DNA of 22,445 nucleotides from an uncultured Lachnospiraceae bacterium (GTDB lineage: Bacteria; Bacillota_A; Clostridia; Lachnospirales; Lachnospiraceae). Below are positions 6,600 through 13,845 of the stretch, in pieces. The notes below the pieces were generated by a model. It ran no database searches. It saw only the letters and a list, made by a program, of their open reading frames with translations, and was not told the origin of the DNA. Numbering within the stretch: position 1 is the stretch's first letter; each line of letters starts with the position of its first letter. The translations under genes and the position numbers were made by a program. The stretch is taken from positions 1 through 22,445 of the forward strand of contig CADCIU010000047.1 of the NCBI GenBank assembly GCA_902801585.1, written 5' to 3'.

Positions 6600-7544
6600 T
6601 TAATCATCCTCATCATCTCTGTGTCCGCCCATCAGATTGGCCTGCACGCGCTTGTAGAGTTCCTGCGCCGCATTGTAGCCCATGAGCTTCTGCCTGTGGT
6701 TGACGGCCGCCGCCTCGCAAATGATCGCCAGATTCCGTCCGGGGCGGATCGGGATCTTGTGGCAGACTACCCGATTTCCCAGATATTCTATGTAATGCTC
6801 TTCCAGTCCCAGGCGGTCAAAGTCCTTGTCCTTGCTCCACTCCTCCAGTTCAATGACCAGATCTATATTTTGGCTGTTGCGCACGCTGGAAACGCCGAAC
6901 AGTGTCTTGACATCGATGATCCCGATCCCTCGCAGCTCGATCAGGTGCTTGGTGATCTTGGGCGCCGTTCCGATCAGCGTCTCCTCGCTCACTTTGCGGA
7001 TCTCCACGACATCGTCCGAGACCAGACGGTGGCCTCTCTTGATCAGCTCCAGCGCCATCTCGGACTTACCGATCCCGCTCTCGCCGGTGATCAGCACGCC
7101 GACGCCGTAGACGTCGATCAGCACGCCGTGAATGGTGATGCAGGGCGCAAGGCGCACATTCAGCCAGCGGATCAGTTCCGCCATGAAGTTGGATGTGGCG
7201 CTCTTAGTCATCAGAAGCGCAACTCCGTTCTCGACCGCGTATTTCCTGAATAACTCGTCAGGCTCCAGCTCTCTGCAGAAGACTACGCACGGGATGTCCA
7301 GCGAGAGGAACTTCCTGTAGATCTCCTGCTTCTGTGCTGTCTCCATCTGCGCCATATAGGAGTGCTCCACCAGACCGATGATCTGGATCCTTCCCGCCGC
7401 AAAATGCTCAAAATATCCTGTCATCTGTACGGCCGGCCGGTTGATATCCGGCTGGCGGATCTTGATCTTGGACACGTCGATCTCCGGTGTCAGATTCTCG
7501 AGGTTCATCTTAGTGATCACCTCATTTAAACGAACGATCCCCAT
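6600..7544 (-). CDS. hprK: HPr kinase/phosphorylase
   Basis: HprK phosphorylates Ser46 of HPr and Crh when fructose-1,6-bisphosphate is high and dephosphorylates it when phosphate is high, controlling catabolite repression in Firmicutes. The 314-residue protein has the catalytic His in TIHGVL (about 139), Walker A GESGIGKS (154-161), an SDD acidic pair (176-178) and the HprK signature LIELRGIGIID (201-211). An ATG at 7556 is in frame, but it is the ATG that precedes GGAGG. The start at 7544 has GGAGG five bases upstream and matches family N-termini. The likely partner, the HPr-like protein with intact Ser46, is encoded four genes downstream. Identity is secure. Confidence 0.96.
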   Translation of the reverse strand: MGIVRLNEVITKMNLENLTPEIDVSKIKIRQPDINRPAVQMTGYFEHFAAGRIQIIGLVEHSYMAQMETAQKQEIYRKFLSLDIPCVVFCRELEPDELFRKYAVENGVALLMTKSATSNFMAELIRWLNVRLAPCITIHGVLIDVYGVGVLITGESGIGKSEMALELIKRGHRLVSDDVVEIRKVSEETLIGTAPKITKHLIELRGIGIIDVKTLFGVSSVRNSQNIDLVIELEEWSKDKDFDRLGLEEHYIEYLGNRVVCHKIPIRPGRNLAIICEAAAVNHRQKLMGYNAAQELYKRVQANLMGGHRDDEDD

Positions 7545-7570
7545 ATATTCCTCCATGTTGAAGCGCTTTG

Positions 7571-9502
7571 CTATTCTTCCCCGGCGTCCGCCGGACTGTG
7601 CTGCGTATACTGTTCATCTGCGTCTGATGGCTGATCATGAAAATAGCGATAGATCTCCTCCGCTGCCGCCTGTGTGATCTCCGGCACCTGTGCGAGCCTC
7701 TCCACATCGGCTTCCGTGATCTCTCCGATCGATCCGAATTCGCGCATCAGCGCTTTCTTTCTGGCGGGCCCGATCCCCGGGATCTCCTCCAGTCTGGAAG
7801 ACGTCTGGGCCTTCCCTCTGAGGGACCTGTGATACTCAATGGCGAACCTGTGCGCCTCGTCCTGAATGCGGGTGATCAGCTTGAAAGCCTCGCCGGAGCG
7901 GTCGATCGGGATCTCTATATTATTGTAATACAATCCCCTCGTCCTGTGGTGGTCATCCTTGACCATGCCGCACACCGGTATGTCAAGTCCCAGCTCATCC
8001 AGGACCTGAAGCGCGATGTTGACCTGCCCCCTGCCGCCGTCCATCATGAGCAGATCAGGAAATTTGGTGAAACTTCCGAATTCCTTGTCGATCTGCTTCT
8101 TATCCAATTCCTTCTGTTCCTCCAGACCGTGGCGGAATCTCCTCGTAAGGACCTCTTTCATACAGGCGTAGTCGTTGGGGCCGGAGACGGATTTGATCCG
8201 GAATTTCCGGTAATCGCTGCGTTTGGGCTTTCCCTTCTCGTAGACGACCATCGACCCCACATTGGCAAATCCGCTGATATTGGAAATGTCGAACGCCTCC
8301 ATGCGCTCCGCGCTTTTAAGTCCCAAAAGTTCCCCGATCTCCTTGACGGCGCCGATCGTCCTTCCCTCTTCCCGCTTGAGCCTCTCGCGGTCCTTGTCCA
8401 AAATGAGTCCGGCGTTCGTGTTGGCCAGCTCCACCAGCTTTTCTTTCTGCCCCTTCTGAGGCACTTTCAGGGTGACTTTGCTGCCTCTGACAGCTGTGAG
8501 CCACTCCTCTAACAGCACATGGTCCTCAGGCTCACAGGGAAGCATGATCTCCTTAGGGATCGAAGGCGTGCCGCCGTAGAACTGCTTGATGAACTCAGAG
8601 AGGATATCGGATTTCTTTCTGCCTGCTACATGGGTCATATAGAAGTGCTCGCGCCCGATCAGCTTGCCGTCCCTGAGGAAAAAGGTCTGGATGACCCCGT
8701 CGGAATCCGGGCTCGAATTGTCCACGGCGATCCCCAGAATATCCCTGTTCTCGCCTATGCTCTCGGACATCTTCTGCTTCTGCGCCACCTGCTGCACACC
8801 GGTCAGAAGGTCCCTGTAGCGGATCGCTTTCTCGAACTCCATCGCTTCCGACGCCTCTGTCATTTTCTGCGTCAGATCCCGGATGATCGGATCGTAGCGG
8901 CCGGAGAGGAACTCCAGCGCCATATCCACCCGCTCCTTATATTCCTCCTGCGAGATCCCGCCCGTACACGGCGCGCAGCATCTCTCCATATGCAGGTTCA
9001 GGCATGGCCGTTCCTTCCCGAAATCTCTGGGCAGGACTCTGGCGCAGTCCCTGAGCCCGTACATCCGGTTCAGGAGCTCTATGGTGCTTCTCACCGCCTG
9101 TGCGCTGGAATAGGGGCCAAAATAGCGCGATCTGTCCTTTTGCTGTCTCCTCGCGAAGAGAATCCTGGGATACGCTTCCCCCACAGTGACCTTGATGTAA
9201 GGGTAAGTCTTGTCGTCCTTGAGCATCGTATTGTACTTGGGCCGATGCTCCTTGATCAGGTTGTTCTCCAGGATCAGGGCTTCCAGCTCCGAGTCCGTGA
9301 CGATGTACTCAAATCGCGCGATCTGCTTAACCATCTGGTCGATCTGCGGACCTCTTCCCACGATCTTACGAAAATAAGAGCGGACGCGATTGTGGAGATT
9401 CACCGCCTTCCCCACGTAGATAATCGCATCCCGCTCGTCATGCATGATATACACGCCCGGCTTGGGCGGCAATTTCTTCAGTTCTTCCTGTACATTAAAC
9501 AT
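7571..9502 (-). CDS. uvrC: UvrABC excinuclease subunit C
   Basis: UvrC makes both incisions flanking DNA damage after handover from UvrA/UvrB. Domains in the 643-residue product are as follows. The GIY-YIG nuclease is at the N-terminus, with GVY near 16 and IYVG near 28, for the 3' cut. A cysteine set at about 153, 167, 175/176 and 179 fits the reported UvrC iron-sulfur site. A UVR (UvrB-binding) helix lies near 205-240. The RNase H-like domain has Asp405 in DISN, Asp488 and His551 for the 5' cut. Tandem helix-hairpin-helix motifs start at LEEIPGIGPARKKAL (about 571). It starts 8 nt after ftsH with no strong ribosome binding site and may depend on coupling. The last 20 residues are a polar extension. 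Confidence 0.96.
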   Translation of the reverse strand: MFNVQEELKKLPPKPGVYIMHDERDAIIYVGKAVNLHNRVRSYFRKIVGRGPQIDQMVKQIARFEYIVTDSELEALILENNLIKEHRPKYNTMLKDDKTYPYIKVTVGEAYPRILFARRQQKDRSRYFGPYSSAQAVRSTIELLNRMYGLRDCARVLPRDFGKERPCLNLHMERCCAPCTGGISQEEYKERVDMALEFLSGRYDPIIRDLTQKMTEASEAMEFEKAIRYRDLLTGVQQVAQKQKMSESIGENRDILGIAVDNSSPDSDGVIQTFFLRDGKLIGREHFYMTHVAGRKKSDILSEFIKQFYGGTPSIPKEIMLPCEPEDHVLLEEWLTAVRGSKVTLKVPQKGQKEKLVELANTNAGLILDKDRERLKREEGRTIGAVKEIGELLGLKSAERMEAFDISNISGFANVGSMVVYEKGKPKRSDYRKFRIKSVSGPNDYACMKEVLTRRFRHGLEEQKELDKKQIDKEFGSFTKFPDLLMMDGGRGQVNIALQVLDELGLDIPVCGMVKDDHHRTRGLYYNNIEIPIDRSGEAFKLITRIQDEAHRFAIEYHRSLRGKAQTSSRLEEIPGIGPARKKALMREFGSIGEITEADVERLAQVPEITQAAAEEIYRYFHDQPSDADEQYTQHSPADAGEE

Positions 9503-9510
9503 TGATCATC

Positions 9511-11823
9511 TTACTGATTAAAGAACCGGTCGACATCCTTCTGCGGCACATCCGTAAATCTGCCTCTCCTGCCGCTGTCCTTGGGCGCATCCTCGTCAGT
9601 TCCGTCTTCTTCAGATCCATCTTCATCAGACGAGTCCGCTTCAGATACACTCTCTTCAGATACAGTATCTTCAGATGCATTCGCGCTGTCCTTCGGCTCC
9701 TCTTCGGGCGCCGCGGCGTTCTCCGAAATCCCGGCCTCCGCCGGTGCTGCAGTGTTTTCGGAGTTCTCAGGCGCCGCCGGTGCTGCAATGCTCTTTGGTG
9801 CCTTGGCTTCTAAAGCCGGTGCCTCTGCTGCGGTATCCTTATCATCCTTATCCTTGGGCTCTTCTTCCGGCAAACCCTTGGCCTGTCGGTACAGGCGCAT
9901 GAAGTCCTTGCCGGTGATCGTCTCCTCGCGGATCAGCTGCTCAGCGATCAGGTCCATTGCCTCCATGTTCTCGGAGAGAATAGCCTTGGCCTCATTGTAG
10001 CAGTCCTCCATGATCTTGCGGACTTCCTCATCCACAGCGGCTGCTGTCACATCACTGCAGTTGAGCACAGCTCTTCCCTCCAGATACTGGCTCTCCACTG
10101 TGGCCAGTCCCATCAGGCCGAAGCGGTCACTCATGCCGTACTGCGTGACCATATTGCGGGCGATCGCCGTTGCCCGTTCGATATCGTTGGAAGCGCCGGT
10201 GGTCACCGTCTCGAACTTGAGTTCCTCGGCGGCGCGTCCGCCCAGCATGCCCACGATCATATCGTGCAGCTCCGCCTTCGTATTGAGATACTTCTCCTCT
10301 TCAGGCACCTGCATGACATAGCCGAGCGCGCCCATGGTCCTGGGAACGATCGTGATCTTCTGGACCGGCTCTGAGTTTTTCTGGACCGCGCTGATCAGAG
10401 CATGTCCCACTTCGTGGTAAGAGACGATGCGCCGCTCTTTCTGGTTCATGACGCGGTCTTTCTTCTCCTTGCCCACGAGGACCTGCTCCACTGCTTCAAA
10501 GAGATCCTTCTGATTGACATACTTGCGTTTATGCTTGACGGCATTGATCGCCGCCTCATTGATCATATTGGCCAGATCCGAGCCCACCGCTCCGCTCGTC
10601 GCCAGAGCGATCTCCTCGAGATCGACGGACTCATCCATCTTGACGTCCTTGGCGTGTACTTTCAAAATAGCGACCCTGCCCTTTAAATCAGGGCGGTCCA
10701 CAATGATCCGCCTGTCAAAGCGGCCCGGGCGCAGTAGCGCTTTGTCCAGGATTTCCGGCCTGTTGGTCGCGCCGATGACAAGGATCCCCTTCGCCGCCTC
10801 AAATCCGTCCATTTCGGAGAGAAGCTGGTTCAGAGTCTGCTCTCTCTCCTCATTTCCGCCGCCGTACTTGGAGTCGCGGCTGCGGCCGATCGCATCGATC
10901 TCATCGATAAAGATGATGCAGGGCGCGTTCTTGTTGGCCTCTTTGAAGAGGTCACGAACACGGGACGCGCCGACACCTACGTACAGCTCGATAAAGTCTG
11001 AACCGGTCAGGGAGAAGAACGGAACGTGTGCCTCGCCCGCAACTGCCTTGGCCAGCAGGGTTTTGCCGGTTCCGGGAGGTCCTACGAGGAGCGCTCCCTT
11101 GGGGAGCTTGGCGCCGATCTTCACATATTTGCCGGGATTATGCAGAAAATCGACGACTTCCTGCAATGATTCCTTGGCTTCGTCTTCTCCGGCAACGTCC
11201 GCAAAGGTAATCCCTGTATCCTTCTGCACATACTCCTTGGCCGTACTCTTGCCGACACTGCCCATGAGTCCGCCGCTGCCGGCTCTCCGGAAGATAAATC
11301 CCATGATCACCCACAGGAACACAATGGGCAGGACATAGGACAAAAGGAAGGAAATGACCATTCCGGAACTGTCAGGTATATAGCCGTTGATCGTCACGCC
11401 GGCTTTCAAAAGGCGGTCTGTGAGGGCCGTCGAGTCCTCCGTTATGGCTGTATAGCGTATAGCTTCCGAGTCCTTGAGGTGGATCTCCAGTCTGTCCGAC
11501 TTGACATTCACTTCCTCCACAGTGCCCTGTTCGACCATCTGTACGAACTCGTTATAGCTGATCTCTGTGGCGCTCTCTCCGTCACGGTTCATCACATAGC
11601 TGATGACGACCAGCGTAATGACAGTGGCCAAAAGCATGATCATCAGATTCTGGCGGTTGGGACCTTTGCTGCTGTTTCCTTTCTCGTCGTCGCCCCCGCC
11701 TCCGTTTCCGCCGCCTCCTCCGCTTCCGCGTCGGTCGCCGCGTCTTCTGTCGTCGTAGCGCCTTATATGATCCTCTTCCTTATGGAAGAGCATCTGTATT
11801 CTGCTTAATAGTTTTACAAACAT
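9511..11823 (-). CDS. ftsH: Membrane AAA+ zinc protease FtsH with long acidic tail
   Basis: FtsH degrades misfolded membrane and short-lived cytoplasmic proteins. Numbering from an alternative GTG at 11835, there are basic and poly-Gly residues (about 25-52), transmembrane segment 1 (64-83), an external loop and transmembrane segment 2 (159-182). Walker A GPPGTGKT is at 252-259, Walker B at 306-312, and the arginine-finger region RPGRFDR near 369-375. Zinc ligands are HEVGH (474-478) and Asp551. The last 120 residues are low-complexity, rich in Ala, Glu, Ser and Asp, which makes the protein longer than the usual 600-680. The start is uncertain: ATG at 11823 and GTG at 11835 both lack a clear ribosome binding site. 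It lies between coaX and uvrC in the same operon. Confidence 0.96.
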   Translation of the reverse strand: MFVKLLSRIQMLFHKEEDHIRRYDDRRRGDRRGSGGGGGNGGGGDDEKGNSSKGPNRQNLMIMLLATVITLVVISYVMNRDGESATEISYNEFVQMVEQGTVEEVNVKSDRLEIHLKDSEAIRYTAITEDSTALTDRLLKAGVTINGYIPDSSGMVISFLLSYVLPIVFLWVIMGFIFRRAGSGGLMGSVGKSTAKEYVQKDTGITFADVAGEDEAKESLQEVVDFLHNPGKYVKIGAKLPKGALLVGPPGTGKTLLAKAVAGEAHVPFFSLTGSDFIELYVGVGASRVRDLFKEANKNAPCIIFIDEIDAIGRSRDSKYGGGNEEREQTLNQLLSEMDGFEAAKGILVIGATNRPEILDKALLRPGRFDRRIIVDRPDLKGRVAILKVHAKDVKMDESVDLEEIALATSGAVGSDLANMINEAAINAVKHKRKYVNQKDLFEAVEQVLVGKEKKDRVMNQKERRIVSYHEVGHALISAVQKNSEPVQKITIVPRTMGALGYVMQVPEEEKYLNTKAELHDMIVGMLGGRAAEELKFETVTTGASNDIERATAIARNMVTQYGMSDRFGLMGLATVESQYLEGRAVLNCSDVTAAAVDEEVRKIMEDCYNEAKAILSENMEAMDLIAEQLIREETITGKDFMRLYRQAKGLPEEEPKDKDDKDTAAEAPALEAKAPKSIAAPAAPENSENTAAPAEAGISENAAAPEEEPKDSANASEDTVSEESVSEADSSDEDGSEEDGTDEDAPKDSGRRGRFTDVPQKDVDRFFNQ

Positions 11824-11843
11824 TCTGTTTAACACTTTCTAAA

Positions 11844-11867
11844 GATCAAATAGATATCTCTTTGATC
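11844..11867 (-). promoter_or_regulatory. 24-bp inverted repeat between coaX and ftsH
   Basis: Arms GATCAAA (11844-11850) and TTTGATC (11861-11867) surround a 10-base centre containing AGATATCT, itself a palindrome. It lies in the 58-nt gap upstream of ftsH. It could be an operator or an mRNA hairpin. There is no T-run after it, so it is not an intrinsic terminator. Confidence 0.45.
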
Positions 11868-11881
11868 AGAGTTCTCCTTAA

Positions 11882-12685
11882 TTAAATATCTAATTTAGAT
11901 TTCTTAGTTCTTTTGACCTTATTCTTTTTGTAGATGACATAGAGACCTTTCAGCAGCAGGTTATTATCAAGTATGATCTCATGTCTGCACATAGGACAGA
12001 TCGTGGAAGCAAGACCTCCCGTAGCCACAATACTTCCCGTACTCCCGCCCAGTTCCTCGATGTAATGGTCCAGAATTCCATCCAGAGCACCGGCCGAGCC
12101 GTAAATAATGCCGGCTTTCATGCAGTCGATCGTATTGGAGGCGATCGTCTTCTGAGGGGGAACGATCTCAATATTGGGCAGAAGGGAAGTACCTTCCGCC
12201 AGCGCACGCATGGAGAGTCTGACACCCGGCATGATCGCGCCGCCGATATAACGTCCCTTGACATCCACCACCGTCACCGTCGTCGCCGTCCCCATATCGA
12301 TGATGATGCAGGGAAGCGGATAATCGTTCTTGGCAGCGACCGCTGTGGCCACCAGGTCCGCCGCGATCGTGCTCGGGTCATCCAAAACAATATCCAGTCC
12401 TGTCTTCACGCCGATCCCCACGACCATGGCGTCGATCCCGGTAATGATCTTCACGGCCTTTCTGAGGATCTCTATGATCTGCGGAACAGAGGACGAAATG
12501 ATCGCACCGTCAAATCCATGCCTGTCCACTTCCTCCAGCTCCAGAATCTGCTTGATATCCGAAGCATACTCATACTCTGTCTTTTTCAGGTTGGTTTCCA
12601 GCCGGATTATATGAGAGATCTTTCCCTTGTTGTCAATGCATCCCAACACAATATGTGTATTGCCTGTATCAATTGCGAGAATCAT
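11882..12685 (-). CDS. coaX: Type III pantothenate kinase CoaX
   Basis: CoaX phosphorylates pantothenate in the first step of coenzyme A synthesis. It is the ASKHA-fold form of the enzyme, not inhibited by CoA. The 267-residue product opens with the phosphate motif DTGNTHIVLG (6-15), has DMGTATT (130-136), GGAIMPGV (148-155) and VATGGLA (220-226), and has normal length. The usual GADR segment holding the catalytic Asp reads IAADL here (Asp110 kept, Gly and Arg changed), so this is a divergent member. It ends in a Lys-rich tail that is more AT-rich than the body. The ribosome binding site AGGAGG is well placed. It follows mrp after 38 nt in the same direction. Confidence 0.9.
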   Translation of the reverse strand: MILAIDTGNTHIVLGCIDNKGKISHIIRLETNLKKTEYEYASDIKQILELEEVDRHGFDGAIISSSVPQIIEILRKAVKIITGIDAMVVGIGVKTGLDIVLDDPSTIAADLVATAVAAKNDYPLPCIIIDMGTATTVTVVDVKGRYIGGAIMPGVRLSMRALAEGTSLLPNIEIVPPQKTIASNTIDCMKAGIIYGSAGALDGILDHYIEELGGSTGSIVATGGLASTICPMCRHEIILDNNLLLKGLYVIYKKNKVKRTKKSKLDI

Positions 12686-12723
12686 ACTGACCTCCTGTCA
12701 CTGTCCTCTGACTGTCTCACCGC

Positions 12724-13533
12724 TCATTCGATCGGCGGCAGAACATCCTTAAGTCCCGTCATGAAAGCGCCTTCGTAGTACTCCGCTTTTCCGGTATCCA
12801 TAAAAGAAGTCATTACGGGATCGATCGGGATCCTGTCGATGACCGGGATATTCTCCTTCGCGGCGATCGCTTCAACGCGGCTCTCTCCGAAGATCCGGAT
12901 CTCCTCTCCGCAGTGCGGGCACTTGACATAACTCATGTTCTCCACGATCCCGAGTACCGGCACCTTCATGAGCTTGGCCATACCCAGCGCTTTTTTGACG
13001 ATCATGCTGACCAGGTCCTGAGGAGTCGTCACGATGATGATCCCGTCAATGGGAAGCGACTGGAATACGGTCAGCGGCACATCGCCGGTTCCCGGAGGCA
13101 TATCGATGAACATATAATCCACATATCCCCATGCCACATCCGTCCAAAACTGCTTAAGAGCACCTGTGATGACTGGGCTCCTCCAGATGACCGGCGCATC
13201 TTCCTGCTTGGACAGAAGGTTCATGGACATCACCTTGATGCCCGTGACCGTAGTTGCCGGGTAGAGGCACTCTTCCGTTGCCACAAGATCCGCATATCCC
13301 ACACCGAACATCTTGGGAATACTGGGGCCGGTGATATCGGCATCGAGGATCGCTGTCTGGAAGCCGTTTCTTCTGGCCCAGAGAGCGCTCATAGCTGTGA
13401 CGGAGGACTTGCCGACGCCGCCCTTTCCGCTGACAACGGCGATCACTCTGTTCACATGGCTCCCTTTGTTGGCTTCAATATGAAAATCCGGCGGTGTAGG
13501 CGGTTTCGGTGCTCCGTTATTCTGTGTACTCAT
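12724..13533 (-). CDS. Mrp/NBP35-family P-loop ATPase (iron-sulfur cluster carrier)
   Basis: Members bind and transfer iron-sulfur clusters at the expense of ATP and belong to the SIMIBI class. The 269-residue protein has the deviant Walker A GKGGVGKS (36-43), IDMPPGTGD (143-151) and the cluster-binding pair CPHC (205-208) after ENMSYVK. The N-terminal DUF59-like domain found in longer Mrp proteins is missing; a short Pro-rich leader is there instead. The start at 13533 has GGAGGT seven bases upstream. An in-frame ATG at 13548 is part of the ATGGAGG sequence and is not chosen. It is the first gene of the nine-gene minus-strand cluster and lies behind a promoter candidate at 13625-13652. Confidence 0.93.
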   Translation of the reverse strand: MSTQNNGAPKPPTPPDFHIEANKGSHVNRVIAVVSGKGGVGKSSVTAMSALWARRNGFQTAILDADITGPSIPKMFGVGYADLVATEECLYPATTVTGIKVMSMNLLSKQEDAPVIWRSPVITGALKQFWTDVAWGYVDYMFIDMPPGTGDVPLTVFQSLPIDGIIIVTTPQDLVSMIVKKALGMAKLMKVPVLGIVENMSYVKCPHCGEEIRIFGESRVEAIAAKENIPVIDRIPIDPVMTSFMDTGKAEYYEGAFMTGLKDVLPPIE

Positions 13534-13624
13534 TTTATTTACCTCCATTACTCATGCGCACCTACGCATGCTTCTTTTAAAATATTGCGGCATCCAAATA
13601 TTCCGGCGCGCCAAAAACTGGTAT

Positions 13625-13652
13625 AGTATACTCGTAAGATGTTCATCAGCAA
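13625..13652 (-). promoter_or_regulatory. Candidate promoter of the mrp-to-HPr operon
   Basis: On the minus strand TTGCTG (13647-13652) and TATACT (13625-13630) are separated by 16 bases, matching a sigma-A promoter moderately well. Transcription would begin near 13618 and give a leader of about 85 nt before mrp. Confidence 0.5.
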
Positions 13653-13713
13653 GCACCGGCTCAGAACCCGTATCTCTTATAATACAGGAAAAGTCGCTTT
13701 TTAAAAAGCCATA

Positions 13714-13841
13714 TGTTTATAATGTTTATATTAAGAAAGTATTTATATTAAGTGAAAGTATTTATATTTAAGATAGTATTTTTATTAGGATAGTATTTTA
13801 TTAGGATAGTATTTTTATTAAGAAAGGTTTATTCAGGTTTA
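13714..13841 (+). repeat. Run of imperfect 16-19-bp AT-rich tandem repeats upstream of the NYN gene
   Basis: Clear units start at 13731, 13748, 13767, 13785, 13801 and 13818, with degenerate ones at 13714 and 13832. The consensus is close to TTAAGATAGTATTTTTA. The units at 13785 and 13801 are identical except for one T. The array runs to within five bases of the ATG, so it forms the leader, and perhaps part of the promoter, of the NYN gene. A TATAAT lies at 13718-13723 at its start. Confidence 0.85.
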
Positions 13842-13845
13842 TTTT

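Larger units (their letters stand above)
13534..13845. other. Divergent intergenic region between mrp and the NYN gene
   Basis: This gap holds the minus-strand promoter candidate of the mrp operon (13625-13652). A 6-bp hairpin CATGCG/CGCATG (13553-13570) sits just upstream of the mrp ribosome binding site. The plus-strand half is AT-rich, with a TATAAT at 13718-13723 and a run of 16-19-bp tandem repeats ending at the NYN start. I see no protein gene. Confidence 0.7.

Noticed and set aside
8519..9505. Long open frame on the plus strand opposite uvrC (and similar long frames at 4782-5681, 7637-8512 and 15077-15979)
   Set aside because: These are antisense shadows of recognised minus-strand genes, caused by GC-rich codon bias; no ribosome binding site or protein family supports them.
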